Under the pieces are notes generated by a model, which did not search any database, was not told where the DNA came from, and was given only the letters and a program-made list of their open reading frames with translations. Below are positions 44,024-52,503 of a DNA stretch of 64,000 nt, in pieces. Each line of letters begins with the position of its first letter. Within the stretch, counting starts at the first letter, position 1. Position numbers and translations under genes: made by a program. Source of the stretch: Paenibacillus arenilitoris (lineage in GTDB: Bacteria > Bacillota > Bacilli > Paenibacillales > Paenibacillaceae); NCBI RefSeq assembly GCF_014705655.1, contig NZ_JACXIY010000015.1, forward strand, positions 62,001 through 126,000. Direction: 5' to 3'.

Positions 44024-44734
44024 TTATCCTCTCGTAAGCTGATCGCCGTTCAGCCTTGGAACCTCTCGATAGACGTCGACCGCCGAGCAAGCCTCGATAT
44101 CCCGCTTCATACCGAGCTTCAGGAGACGTTTGCCCGAGCTGCCGTTCATGATCGTTTCCTTTAAACGGGCGGATCGGTCCTTGTACATCGCCAGCATCGC
44201 GGTGCCGAAATCGTCCATATCGATCGGGCCGCCGAGAGCGGCATGCATACGATCGAGCACGAGTCCCGCGCATAATCCGTCCTCGATCGCGAATTCATCG
44301 TGGCTGCCCGCGCATAAAATAACGACGTCGCGGCGCAGATCGACCGCGGCCCGCGCGCACGCATCCGCGTTCAGGAAAGAAGCAGTCAGGACATAGTCGG
44401 CGCGCATCGCTTTATGAATGGCGCGGGTGCCGTTCGTCGTCGTCAGCACGATCCGTTTGCCGGCAACGGCCTGCTCCGTATACTCCTCCGGCGAATTTCC
44501 GAGGTCGAAGCCGGCGATTCGCCGGCAGAACCTCTCCCCCCCAAGCAAATCTCCCGGACGCTGCAGCGCCCTTGCCTCCATCACCGTTTCGGCCGGAATG
44601 ACGCATAAAGCCCCTGCTGCGATCGCCGTGACGATCGTGCTCGTTGCCCGGAGCGCGTCGATGATAACGGCTGTTTTATGATGAAACCTTGCCGTACTGG
44701 CTTCGTTCACGCTTGATATGACTTGAACCTGCAC
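44024..44734 (-). CDS. comB: 2-phosphosulfolactate phosphatase (ComB)
   Basis: 236 residues of the ComB family, which removes phosphate from 2-phosphosulfolactate to give sulfolactate. Characteristic stretches are TAVIIDALRATSTIVTAIAA, IVLTTTNGTRAIHKAMRADY and VVILCAGSHDEFAIEDGLCA. It lies 57 bases downstream of comA on the same strand. Sulfolactate is a major compound of B. subtilis spores, made by the homologous pair YitC/YitD. No oxidase partner is adjacent. Confidence 0.92.
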   Translation of the reverse strand: MQVQVISSVNEASTARFHHKTAVIIDALRATSTIVTAIAAGALCVIPAETVMEARALQRPGDLLGGERFCRRIAGFDLGNSPEEYTEQAVAGKRIVLTTTNGTRAIHKAMRADYVLTASFLNADACARAAVDLRRDVVILCAGSHDEFAIEDGLCAGLVLDRMHAALGGPIDMDDFGTAMLAMYKDRSARLKETIMNGSSGKRLLKLGMKRDIEACSAVDVYREVPRLNGDQLTRG

Positions 44735-44791
44735 CTGATCAACCCGCCTTTCCTATCGTTTCCAACCGCTCTTCTATCTTTATCCGCCGGT

Positions 44792-45619
44792 TCAGATCAT
44801 ATAAATATACGGTTCCGACGCGTGGCCGAAATGGAACGTATCCGAACGGAGGCCGCGCCGCATCGCCTCCAGGGCAAGCGCATCGGCCGGCGAAATGTTG
44901 CCGAGATGGACGTTCGAGCCCAGCTGCTGCAGCAAATAGACCTGCTGCTGCTTTAATGGCGCTTCCCACATGAGAAGGCTGGCGTCGCCGACTTTGGCGA
45001 GCGCTTCTTGAAGCGCTTCCTCCTGACAGTTGCCTTCCGAATCGAATAATCCCACGTTCATTCCCGATTCGCGCGCTTCGACCGTGACGAGGGCGGCGCC
45101 CGCTTCCAAGTCGCAGTCGGCCGTAAAGGCGAGCTCGTCGGGATCGACCATGGAGCCGGCCGCTTTTTTGCCGTATTCCGTTACGACGTACAGCCCTCGC
45201 TTGATCCCTTCTTTAATTAACGAAGTCCTTCTTCCGCGGTCCAGCTCGATCGTGCCGTCCGAAATTTCGAGTCCGTTAAAGCCGAATGCGCATATCGCAT
45301 CCAGGAACGAACCGACGGACTGCTGCTGCACGGCCGCCTCCAGCAAGGTGCCTCCCGGCATGACGATGAGTCCGTGCTCCTTGGCCGTCTTCAGCTTATC
45401 GCGAAGCAGCTCGGGGGAATAAAGAACGGATGTGCCGAACGCAAGCTTAACGATGTCGACATGCGGACCGCCAAGCTGTACGAAATCCGAAAACGCATGC
45501 GGTCCCATCCCCTTGTCGATGACCATCGTGAGGCCGGTCCGGCTCTTCCGGTTCGACGCCCGTTTCCCGCTTGGGTCCTGCAGCGCGGTTTGCCACTCTT
45601 CTGAAGTCGCGATTTTCAT
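44792..45619 (-). CDS. comA: Phosphosulfolactate synthase (ComA)
   Basis: 275-residue TIM-barrel enzyme that adds sulfite to phosphoenolpyruvate to form phosphosulfolactate. Typical segments are GLTMVIDKGMGPHAFSDF, VKLAFGTSVLYSP, LIVMPGGTLLEAAVQQ and FNGLEISDGTIELDRGRR. ATG 45619 has AGAGGAGACAACGAGG upstream. It is first in the pair comA-comB. This ComA is the sulfolactate enzyme and is unrelated to the ComA competence regulator. The upstream region has a mother-cell-like -10. Confidence 0.92.
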   Translation of the reverse strand: MKIATSEEWQTALQDPSGKRASNRKSRTGLTMVIDKGMGPHAFSDFVQLGGPHVDIVKLAFGTSVLYSPELLRDKLKTAKEHGLIVMPGGTLLEAAVQQQSVGSFLDAICAFGFNGLEISDGTIELDRGRRTSLIKEGIKRGLYVVTEYGKKAAGSMVDPDELAFTADCDLEAGAALVTVEARESGMNVGLFDSEGNCQEEALQEALAKVGDASLLMWEAPLKQQQVYLLQQLGSNVHLGNISPADALALEAMRRGLRSDTFHFGHASEPYIYMI

Positions 45620-45670
45620 CCTCGTTGTCTCCTCTTTGCGTAAAATCGTGAATCGGGTGAATCAATTCTT

Positions 45671-45679
45671 CACTATATG
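45671..45679 (-). promoter_or_regulatory. Candidate mother-cell sigma promoter of comA
   Basis: On the minus strand CATATAGTG (45671-45679) resembles sigma-E/sigma-K -10 elements (CATA family). The -35 is weak. It is about 45 bases from the comA start by predicted transcript start, matching a spore-specific role. Confidence 0.35.
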
Positions 45680-45725
45680 CAGCTGCCGGTGGGCAGGTGC
45701 CCGGCATGAAAGGGGGACAAGCGAG

Positions 45726-45733
45726 CATATAGT
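45726..45733 (+). promoter_or_regulatory. Candidate mother-cell sigma promoter of yqhV
   Basis: CATATAGT (45726-45733) is the same octamer as the minus-strand element of comA, facing the other way, 37 bases before the yqhV ATG. No clear -35. Confidence 0.3.
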
Positions 45734-45769
45734 TATGTCACGGACCATTCACGAGAGGAGGACTCGTTC

Positions 45770-46036
45770 ATGCTCAATAAAATCGTTCTGACCATGGCTT
45801 CGCTCCGGCTGACGTCGGGCACCATCGAAATTTGCGCCGCGCTCCTGATGCTTCGTCTCAACCAAATCGATAAGGCGCTGGTCGTCAATTCTTCGCTGGC
45901 GCTCGTAGGACCGCTCATCTTGATCGCGACGACGACGATCGGGCTTGTCGGCTTGTCGGATAAGCTGTCGCCGGCGAAGTTCGTCTGGGTAGCGGCCGGC
46001 GTCATCTGCCTGATGATCGGCATATTGAAAAAATAA
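45770..46036 (+). CDS. yqhV: YqhV family membrane protein (DUF2619)
   Basis: 88 residues with three hydrophobic segments, beginning MLNKIVLTMASLRLTSGTIE. The position is diagnostic: YqhV lies directly upstream of spoIIIAA in Bacillus and here is 102 bases before it. GAGAGGAGGACTCGTTC precedes ATG 45770. No function is known. Confidence 0.9.
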   Translation: MLNKIVLTMASLRLTSGTIEICAALLMLRLNQIDKALVVNSSLALVGPLILIATTTIGLVGLSDKLSPAKFVWVAAGVICLMIGILKK

Positions 46037-46072
46037 TAGACTTTTAATCTAGCAACGGGAAAGTCGGGAGAC

Positions 46073-46098
46073 ATATTTTTGGGGGATAAGCATACACA
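46073..46098 (+). promoter_or_regulatory. Sigma-E-like promoter of the spoIIIA operon
   Basis: ATATT (46073-46077) as -35, 13-base spacer, CATACA (46091-46096) as -10 of the sigma-E type. The B. subtilis spoIIIA operon is known to be sigma-E dependent. It is about 40 bases before ATG 46139. Confidence 0.65.
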
Positions 46099-46138
46099 TA
46101 GGAACTACGAAGGACAAACATCCGGGAGTGATGGATAC

Positions 46139-47185
46139 ATGCTCGCACGCGTCGTGCATTTGCTGCCCGCGGAGTTGAAAACGCTGCTGGAGCGCCTTCC
46201 AGAACAAATGCAGGAGCAGCTTGAGGAAATCCGGATCCGGGAAGGCAGGCCGCTCGAGGTCGGATTTCGGGGAATGTCCAGATTCATGACGATCGATGGG
46301 AATTTAAGGCAGACGGCAGACGGGGCGTACAAGCCTTCGGCGGATACATGCCGGAAGCTTCTCGAAAGAATTACGAACTATTCGCTTTACGCCATGGAGG
46401 AGGAATTGCGCAGGGGCTTCATCACCGTGTCCGGCGGCCACCGGATCGGGCTCGCCGGGCGGACGATTCTCGAAGGCGGCGCGGTGAGGGGGATCCGGGA
46501 TATCGGCGCTTTCAATATCCGGGTGGCGCGGGAAGTGATCGGCGCCAGCGCCCTTCTGCTGCCGAAGCTGATCGACCGTGCAAGGAAGACGCTGCATTCG
46601 ACGCTTATTCTCGCGCCGCCGCAGCAGGGCAAGACGACGCTTGTGCGCGATATGGCCCGAACGGTCAGCTACGGGTTATGGCCGGGCTACGAGGCAAGCG
46701 GCTGGCCGGGGCGAAAAGTCGGCATCGTGGACGAGCGTTCGGAAATCGCCGCCTGCGTGCGCGGCATACCGACGTTCGACGTCGGCCCGCGAACCGACGT
46801 GATGGATGCCTGCCCGAAAGCGGAAGGCATGATGATGCTGCTCCGGTCGATGTCGCCCGAGGTGCTGGTCGCCGACGAGATCGGACGGCCGGAGGACGGC
46901 GAAGCGATCCGGGAGGCGAGCCATGCGGGCGTCAGCGTCGTCGCTACCGCCCACGCCTACGATTTGCAGGACGCGAGAGGGCGGCCCGTGCTGCGCAAGC
47001 TGCTGGACGACGGGGCATTCACCCACGTTGTCGAGCTTAAACGTACCGAGCAGGGCGTCATGCACCGCGTCGTATCGGCAGAGACGCAGGGCCGGCCGGC
47101 ACCCCGCGACTTGCCGCCTTCGCAGCGGGCGGGGGAAGGTCCGGTTCACGTCTCGATCGGCAGGCAGCGAGCTGATGACCCGTGA
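46139..47185 (+). CDS. spoIIIAA: Stage III sporulation protein AA (ATPase of the feeding-tube channel)
   Basis: 348 residues, about 40 longer than the usual SpoIIIAA. It is a secretion-type ATPase for the SpoIIIA-SpoIIQ channel between mother cell and forespore. Walker A is APPQQGKTTLVRDMART, Walker B region VLVADEIGRPEDGEAI, and TVSGGHRIGLAGR lies earlier. The extra length is a Pro/Arg-rich C-terminal tail. ATG 46139 has GGGAGTGATGG upstream; the open frame extends to 46079, through the sigma-E-like promoter. The stop overlaps spoIIIAB by four bases. Confidence 0.96.
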   Translation: MLARVVHLLPAELKTLLERLPEQMQEQLEEIRIREGRPLEVGFRGMSRFMTIDGNLRQTADGAYKPSADTCRKLLERITNYSLYAMEEELRRGFITVSGGHRIGLAGRTILEGGAVRGIRDIGAFNIRVAREVIGASALLLPKLIDRARKTLHSTLILAPPQQGKTTLVRDMARTVSYGLWPGYEASGWPGRKVGIVDERSEIAACVRGIPTFDVGPRTDVMDACPKAEGMMMLLRSMSPEVLVADEIGRPEDGEAIREASHAGVSVVATAHAYDLQDARGRPVLRKLLDDGAFTHVVELKRTEQGVMHRVVSAETQGRPAPRDLPPSQRAGEGPVHVSIGRQRADDP

Positions 47186-47700
47186 TCAAGCTGCTTGGGG
47201 CGGTGCTGATCCTGTTCGCCGGCGCGATGATCGGCTTTCAGCAGGCGGCCGGATACGCCGAGCGCCCCCGCCAGCTGCGCCAGCTCGCGCATGCCTTGCA
47301 GCGGCTCGAGACGGAAATCGGGTACGGGCACACCCCGCTCCCGGAAGCGCTGGAGCGAACGGCAGCCGCCGCGCCGGAGCCGATCGCTTCGATCTTCGGC
47401 AAAGCCGCGACCGGAATATGGGAGACCGAGAGCTTCACGTTCCGCGAAAGCTGGGAGCAGGCGGTCAAAGCGCAATGGGGAGCCACGTCGATGCGAGGCG
47501 GCGAGCAGGCCGTGCTTATCCGGCTTGGCTCGACGCTCGGAATTAGCGACAAGGAAGACCAGATGAAGCATATACGACTGGCTTTGCAGCAGCTGAAGGC
47601 AGAGGAGGACGCAGCGAGAGACGATCAAGCGCGTTACGAGAAAATGTGGAAAAGTCTCGGGATACTGATCGCTGTGCTGATCGTCATTTTGATGGTGTAA
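47182..47700 (+). CDS. spoIIIAB: Stage III sporulation protein AB
   Basis: 172 residues. Hydrophobic segments at both ends (about 3-22 and 155-172) enclose a helical domain, like a T2SS/GspF-type membrane platform. Conserved stretches are LAHALQRLETEIGYGHTPLP and LGSTLGISDKEDQMKHI. GTG 47182 overlaps the spoIIIAA stop (GTGA), so the two are coupled. Confidence 0.95.
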   Translation: MIKLLGAVLILFAGAMIGFQQAAGYAERPRQLRQLAHALQRLETEIGYGHTPLPEALERTAAAAPEPIASIFGKAATGIWETESFTFRESWEQAVKAQWGATSMRGGEQAVLIRLGSTLGISDKEDQMKHIRLALQQLKAEEDAARDDQARYEKMWKSLGILIAVLIVILMV

Positions 47701-47715
47701 TGGGGTGCCGCACAG

Positions 47716-47919
47716 ATGAACATGGATGTGAGCGCCATTTTCCAAATCGCCGGAATCGGAATCATCATCGCGATGATTCACTCGGTTCTCAAGCAAATGG
47801 GAAAGGAAGATATGGCGCATTGGGTAACGGTTATCGGATTCGTCGTCGTATTGTTTATGGTCGTTAGGCTCCTCAACGATTTGTTTCAGGAAATCAAAAC
47901 GATCTTTTTGTTTCAGTAG
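47716..47919 (+). CDS. spoIIIAC: Stage III sporulation protein AC
   Basis: 67 residues, two hydrophobic segments, with IFQIAGIGIIIAMIHSVLKQ as the family start and LNDLFQEIKTIFLF at the end. A small membrane subunit of the SpoIIIA channel. It is 15 bases after spoIIIAB. Confidence 0.95.
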   Translation: MNMDVSAIFQIAGIGIIIAMIHSVLKQMGKEDMAHWVTVIGFVVVLFMVVRLLNDLFQEIKTIFLFQ

Positions 47920-47950
47920 GCGTCTGCTTAAAGGACGTGCAAGCAAGCGG

Positions 47951-48355
47951 GTGAGCGCAGTGGAAATCATTCAAATCGTCGGTCTCGGCCTGTTGGCTAC
48001 CGTACTCATACTTGTCGTCCGGGAGCAGAAGCCGATGTTCGCTTTTCTGCTTGCCGTCTTTACGGGTCTGTTCATCTTCCTGTATCTGATCGGCAAAATC
48101 GAAGTGATTATTTCGGTGCTGGAAGACTTGGCCAATCGGTCGGGCATTCCTTCCATCTACTTGAAGACGATTTTGAAAATTATCGGAATCGCTTATATTG
48201 CGGAATTCGGCGCGCAAATCGTGAGAGACGCCGGACAAGAAAGCATCGCCTCAAAAATCGAATTCGCCGGCAAAGTGTTCATACTCGTCATGGCCGTACC
48301 GATCATCAGCGTCATCGTCGAGACCGTTATCGGACTGCTGCCGGCCGGGAGCTGA
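47951..48355 (+). CDS. spoIIIAD: Stage III sporulation protein AD
   Basis: 134 residues, four hydrophobic segments, with EIIQIVGLGLLATVLILVV and RSGIPSIYLKTILKIIGIAY. Start GTG 47951 after an AAGCGG site. Member of the spoIIIAC/AD family and part of the SpoIIIA membrane channel. The next gene starts five bases after its stop. Confidence 0.95.
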   Translation: MSAVEIIQIVGLGLLATVLILVVREQKPMFAFLLAVFTGLFIFLYLIGKIEVIISVLEDLANRSGIPSIYLKTILKIIGIAYIAEFGAQIVRDAGQESIASKIEFAGKVFILVMAVPIISVIVETVIGLLPAGS

Positions 48356-48360
48356 CGCGC

Positions 48361-49608
48361 ATGATAAATCCCGCTTTCGCACGCGACGGGGTGAAGCTGG
48401 CGCTTTTCCTTCTCGTATCGGCCTTCCTGCTCGCCTTCGCGCCGAACGACGGCCATGCGTTCGCTTCGGCCGCGGAAGACCCGGCCGCCGGCGGCCGGGA
48501 CAGGCAGGAAGAGCTGACCAAGGAGCTCACGAGCGACCAAATCGGCAGTCTGGACACGGACGCCGTCGAGTCCTACTGGCAGAAGCTGAGCAGCGAATAC
48601 GGCGGATTTTTTCCCGAGCAGCGCGTGCCGAGCTTCATCGAAATGATCATGCCGGGCGGCGACGGGCTGAAGCTGACGGATATGCTGAAGGGCTTGCTCA
48701 AATATTTTTGGCACGAGGTGCTTTACAACGGCAAGCTGCTCGTCACGATCGTCATGCTGACCGTATTCAGCATGGTGCTGGAGACGCTGCAAAACGCCTT
48801 CGAGCGGAACGCCGTCAGCAAGGTCGCCTACTCGATTACGTACATGGTGCTGATCATTATCGCGGTCAACAGCTTTAACGTCGCGATCGGCTACGCCAAG
48901 GGCGCGATCGAGAGCATGATCGAATTCATGCTGGCCATGGTGCCCCTGCTGCTTACGCTTCTTGCTTCAATGGGCAACGTCGTGACGGTATCCGTTCTCC
49001 ATCCGCTCATCATCTTCATGATCCATGCCGTCGGAACGCTGATTTACACGCTCGTGTTCCCGCTCCTGTTCTTCTCGGCTGTGCTTCATATCGCGAGCGC
49101 GCTGTCGGAGAAGTTCAAGGTCACGCAGCTGGCGAATTTGCTCCGCACGATCGCGGTCGGCGTCATGGGCGTGCTCATCACCATCTTCCTCGGCGTCATC
49201 TCCGTCCAAGGGGTGACGGGGGCGGTGACGGACGGCATCACGCTGAAGACGGCCAAATACGTGACGGGCAATTTCGTACCCGTCGTCGGGCGGATGTTCT
49301 CGGACGCCGCGGATACGGTCATATCGGCTTCGATGCTGGCCAAAAACGCGATCGGGATTGCCGGCGTAATCGTCTTGTTGTTCATCAGCGCGTTTCCCGC
49401 CATCAAAATTTTAACGCTCGCGCTTATTTACAACGTTTCGGCGGCGGTCATGCAGCCGCTCGGCGATTCGCCGATCGTTACTTGCCTGTCGACGATCGGG
49501 AAGACGATGATTTACGTCTTCGCGGCGCTGGCGGCCGTCAGCCTCATGTTTTTCCTGGCGGTCACGATCATTTTGACGGCGGGCAACGCGGCCCTGATGG
49601 TGAGATAA
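48361..49608 (+). CDS. spoIIIAE: Stage III sporulation protein AE
   Basis: 415 residues with an N-terminal signal-type helix (LALFLLVSAFLLAFA) and about eight hydrophobic segments. The family stretch FFPEQRVPSFIEMIMPGGDG lies at about 82-101. It is the largest membrane protein of the SpoIIIA complex. ATG 48361 lies close to the end of spoIIIAD. Confidence 0.95.
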   Translation: MINPAFARDGVKLALFLLVSAFLLAFAPNDGHAFASAAEDPAAGGRDRQEELTKELTSDQIGSLDTDAVESYWQKLSSEYGGFFPEQRVPSFIEMIMPGGDGLKLTDMLKGLLKYFWHEVLYNGKLLVTIVMLTVFSMVLETLQNAFERNAVSKVAYSITYMVLIIIAVNSFNVAIGYAKGAIESMIEFMLAMVPLLLTLLASMGNVVTVSVLHPLIIFMIHAVGTLIYTLVFPLLFFSAVLHIASALSEKFKVTQLANLLRTIAVGVMGVLITIFLGVISVQGVTGAVTDGITLKTAKYVTGNFVPVVGRMFSDAADTVISASMLAKNAIGIAGVIVLLFISAFPAIKILTLALIYNVSAAVMQPLGDSPIVTCLSTIGKTMIYVFAALAAVSLMFFLAVTIILTAGNAALMVR

Positions 49609-49626
49609 GGAAAGGGGCGAGAACAA

Positions 49627-50388
49627 TTGGTCGGATGGTTAGGCGACTGGCTGAGAGACATTATCGCGGTAATCCTGCTGGCGGTATTCGTCGAGCTGCT
49701 GCTCCCGAACAAAGCCATGCTTCGGTACGCCAGACTGGTTATCGGCTTGTTCATCCTGCTGACGATTCTCTCGCCGATTCTGAAGCTGCTTCAAAGCGAC
49801 GTAAGCGCCAGACTGGACGGCATTGACGGGCTGTGGAGCGAGACTGCGATGATGCGCGAGGTGCCGATGACGGGACTTGGCCAAATCCGCCGGGACGCGG
49901 AGCAGTTGAGCGAGAAGCGGAACCTCGAGGCGGCCGGGCTCGCGGAGAAGACGCTCGAGGACGCGATGAAGAACGAGCTGACGCAGCGGGGCGGCGCCCC
50001 TGTCGAGAGCGTGGACGCCTCGCTGAAGTGGGTCGACCAGTCCGGCGTCCGGACGCCGTATATTAGCCAAGTCGTCGTTACGCTCAAGGCCGCCGGGAAG
50101 GAAGAAGGCGGCGAAGGGGAGGGCGAGGCGACGGTGGAAGAGGTGGAGCCGGTAAGCGTTATGGTCGACGTGGAGGGCGCCGGGGGAGAAGCGTCGCGGG
50201 AAGCGGGCGCGGAAGAACCGGCGGGCGAGGCGGGAAGGGCCGATGAGCCGCCGGGAGAGTCCGGCCGGTGGACGAGGGCCGATCCGGCGACGGCCGCGGC
50301 GATCGGCTCGATTATTGCGCGGGGCTGGGGCGTCGGCGAAGAGCAAATCGTCGTAAGGTTGCCCGCGGGTCGTGAGGCTACGCATTAA
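49627..50388 (+). CDS. spoIIIAF: Stage III sporulation protein AF
   Basis: 253 residues, longer than the usual about 205. Two N-terminal helices (LGDWLRDIIAVILLAVFVEL and LVIGLFILLTILSPILKLLQ) anchor the protein. The soluble part has the ring-building-like RBM fold, with an acidic Gly/Glu-rich insert (about residues 158-215). TTG 49627 is the start, with GGAAAGGGGCG before it. Confidence 0.92.
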   Translation: MVGWLGDWLRDIIAVILLAVFVELLLPNKAMLRYARLVIGLFILLTILSPILKLLQSDVSARLDGIDGLWSETAMMREVPMTGLGQIRRDAEQLSEKRNLEAAGLAEKTLEDAMKNELTQRGGAPVESVDASLKWVDQSGVRTPYISQVVVTLKAAGKEEGGEGEGEATVEEVEPVSVMVDVEGAGGEASREAGAEEPAGEAGRADEPPGESGRWTRADPATAAAIGSIIARGWGVGEEQIVVRLPAGREATH

Positions 50389-50417
50389 ATGCTGGAACGG
50401 AGAGGAGGAACGGCGCG

Positions 50418-51047
50418 GTGTCCAAATGGCTGAACGGTTTGGAATCGGCATTCGGCGGCGGTCCCGGCGGACCGAAGCGGGTACGAACGCTGCGAATATT
50501 GCTGATCGTCGGAGGGATTGGCGCGGCGCTGATGATTATGAATTCATTCTTGACGTACAAGGAAGTCGGCACGTCGGCGCAGGATCCGAATCCGCCGCCG
50601 CAGGCCGAGCCGGCATGGGGCGGCGCGAGCGCGGATACGTCTCCGTTCGCGGCCATCGAACATCCGCTGGAGATGAGGCTGAAGGAAATATTGGAGAAAA
50701 TCGTCGGCGTCGGCACGGTCGACGTGCTGGTCACGGTCGATTCGACGGAGGAGATCGTCGTGAAGGAGAACGAGCAGGAGTCGCAGCAGACCACGGACGA
50801 GAACGATAAAAACGGCGGACGCCGGCATATTACGTCGATCACCAGGGACGGGCAGGTCGTGCTGTACGAAGTGGCGGGCGACCAGAAGCCGATCGTGACC
50901 AAAACGATCAACCCGCGCATCCGCGGCATTCTCATCGTCGCCAAGGGAGCGGAGAACGCGACGGTCAGGCGCCTCATCGTGAACGCGGTGGAGAAGGGCG
51001 TCAGCGTTCCGGTCAACCGGATATCCGTCGTGCCAAGCAAGCAATAA
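50418..51047 (+). CDS. spoIIIAG: Stage III sporulation protein AG
   Basis: 209 residues with one N-terminal hydrophobic helix (about 24-45) and a C-terminal ring-building domain: PLEMRLKEILEKIVGVGTVDV is the family core, then INPRIRGILIVAKGAENATV. SpoIIIAG forms a large ring in the intermembrane space. GTG 50418 follows GGAGAGGAGGAACGGCGCG. Confidence 0.95.
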   Translation: MSKWLNGLESAFGGGPGGPKRVRTLRILLIVGGIGAALMIMNSFLTYKEVGTSAQDPNPPPQAEPAWGGASADTSPFAAIEHPLEMRLKEILEKIVGVGTVDVLVTVDSTEEIVVKENEQESQQTTDENDKNGGRRHITSITRDGQVVLYEVAGDQKPIVTKTINPRIRGILIVAKGAENATVRRLIVNAVEKGVSVPVNRISVVPSKQ

Positions 51048-51080
51048 CCAAAAAATTACGAAATCGGGGAGGGTGTTCGC

Positions 51081-51701
51081 ATGAACACGAAAAGACAAAC
51101 GGTATGGCTCGTATCGATGCTTAGTTTGATGGTGGTGCTGTCGGCTTACTACCTATTCACGCAGGACATGGAATCGCCGGAAGTGCTCACGGACGGCACG
51201 CAGACCGAGCAAGGGGCGCAGAACGCGACGGAAGCTTCCGCGGAAGGAGACGGGCTCGTCGTGAACGAAGTGGAGCAGCCAGGCGGCGAAGGGACGGCAA
51301 TCAGCGAAGCGGAACAAAAAATTCTGGATCAAGTGGAAGAGCAGGGACTGGCGTCGGGAGGCATCTTCAGCGAACTGCTGGCCAAGCGCGAAATGGAGAA
51401 CGCCGAAGCGGAGAACCGCATCATGGCGGCCATCTCCCAGACGCAGAGCAAGGAAGAGGAAGCCGTTGCCGCGGCAGCGGAGCTCGAGCAGCTCGAAGAC
51501 AAGAACGCGAGAATTACGAACCTGGAATCCGAGCTCATGAAATCGTACGAGATGGCGCTCGTCGCCGAGGAAGGCGACCGCCTCAAAGTTGTCGTGACCA
51601 GCGAAAAGCTTGAGAAGAAGCAGGCCGCAGACATCATCAAGCTCGTCATGAGCACGATGGAAGTGGACGCGAACCAAGTATCCGTCCAATACGTGCCGTA
51701 A
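51081..51701 (+). CDS. spoIIIAH: Stage III sporulation protein AH
   Basis: 206 residues, N-terminal helix TVWLVSMLSLMVVLSAYYLF, an acidic linker, and a C-terminal domain that binds SpoIIQ of the forespore across the septal space. EAENRIMAAISQTQSKEEEA and the last section VKLVMSTMEVDANQVSVQY fit the family. ATG 51081 has GGGGAGGGTG upstream. It ends the spoIIIA operon. Confidence 0.95.
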   Translation: MNTKRQTVWLVSMLSLMVVLSAYYLFTQDMESPEVLTDGTQTEQGAQNATEASAEGDGLVVNEVEQPGGEGTAISEAEQKILDQVEEQGLASGGIFSELLAKREMENAEAENRIMAAISQTQSKEEEAVAAAAELEQLEDKNARITNLESELMKSYEMALVAEEGDRLKVVVTSEKLEKKQAADIIKLVMSTMEVDANQVSVQYVP

Positions 51702-51734
51702 TCAGGCCCCGCCCGCAGCGCGGCGCCGTCCGGA

Positions 51735-51793
51735 AAGCCCCTGTCCCCCGGCTCCGCCGCCGTGGAAGACAGGGGCTTCTTTGGCAGCCGGGG
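51735..51793 (+). terminator. Terminator of the spoIIIA operon
   Basis: AAGCCCCTGTC (51735-51745) pairs with GACAGGGGCTT (51778-51788), followed by CTTTGG. A GC-rich inner region separates the arms. Confidence 0.8.
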
Positions 51794-51834
51794 AGGGCTG
51801 CCCGCAAAAAATGATTCGTGTTCAGGCTTGTTTA

Positions 51835-51843
51835 TGTTATAAT
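51835..51843 (+). promoter_or_regulatory. Extended -10 promoter of accB-accC
   Basis: TG-n followed by perfect TATAAT (51838-51843), 105 bases before ATG 51948. No strong -35. The leader of about 90 bases has no recognised structure. Confidence 0.6.
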
Positions 51844-51947
51844 GTTAAACGTTATGTGAAAGAAATGGATAGATTGGGTTCAGAGAACAGCCTGAACGGC
51901 CCCGACGGGCATTGTTGCTATCGCAAATTTAAGGAGTGAAAATATTC

Positions 51948-52448
51948 ATGTTCAAACTGAGCGAGATTAAAGAATTGATCAAGCTGGTCGATCAAACTTC
52001 CGTTCATGAGCTGGAAATCGAAAACGAAGGGACTCGTCTGCTTATCCGCAAGCCCGGCAAAACCGAAGTGGTGAACGTGCAAGCGGCGCCCGTTACGCAT
52101 ACATACTCGCCTGCGCCTCTGGCCGCACCGGCCGCGCAGCCGGCCGCGGGAGCGGTTACGCAAGCCCCGGCGGCCGATGCCGCGCCGCCAAGTCCTGCCG
52201 CGGACAACCTGCACCAGATCGTATCGCCTATGGTAGGGACCTTCTACAGCGCTCCATCGCCGGACGCTCCGTCCTTCGTCAAGGTCGGCGACCGCGTGAA
52301 CGAGAAGAGCGTCGTCTGCATTCTCGAAGCGATGAAGCTGATGAACGAGCTTGAAGCCGAGGTTCGCGGCGAAATCGTCGAAATTCTCGTATCGAACGGC
52401 CAGCTCGTGGAATACGGCCAGCCGTTGTTCCTGGTTAAGCCGGAATAA
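51948..52448 (+). CDS. accB: Biotin carboxyl carrier protein of acetyl-CoA carboxylase
   Basis: 166 residues from ATG 51948. N-terminal region [20 protein letters not shown], a flexible Ala/Pro linker (about 45-90) and a biotinyl domain with the biotinylated Lys in [16 protein letters not shown]. It carries biotin between the carboxylase and transferase parts for malonyl-CoA synthesis. The GTG at 51936 lies inside the AAGGAGTGA ribosome site and is rejected. It precedes accC by 55 bases. Confidence 0.96.
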   Translation: MFKLSEIKELIKLVDQTSVHELEIENEGTRLLIRKPGKTEVVNVQAAPVTHTYSPAPLAAPAAQPAAGAVTQAPAADAAPPSPAADNLHQIVSPMVGTFYSAPSPDAPSFVKVGDRVNEKSVVCILEAMKLMNELEAEVRGEIVEILVSNGQLVEYGQPLFLVKPE

Positions 52449-52503
52449 GCGGCCGCTTGGCTTAGCTTCAACAGGGAAACTGACGATTGAAAGGGGTTCC
52501 TAC

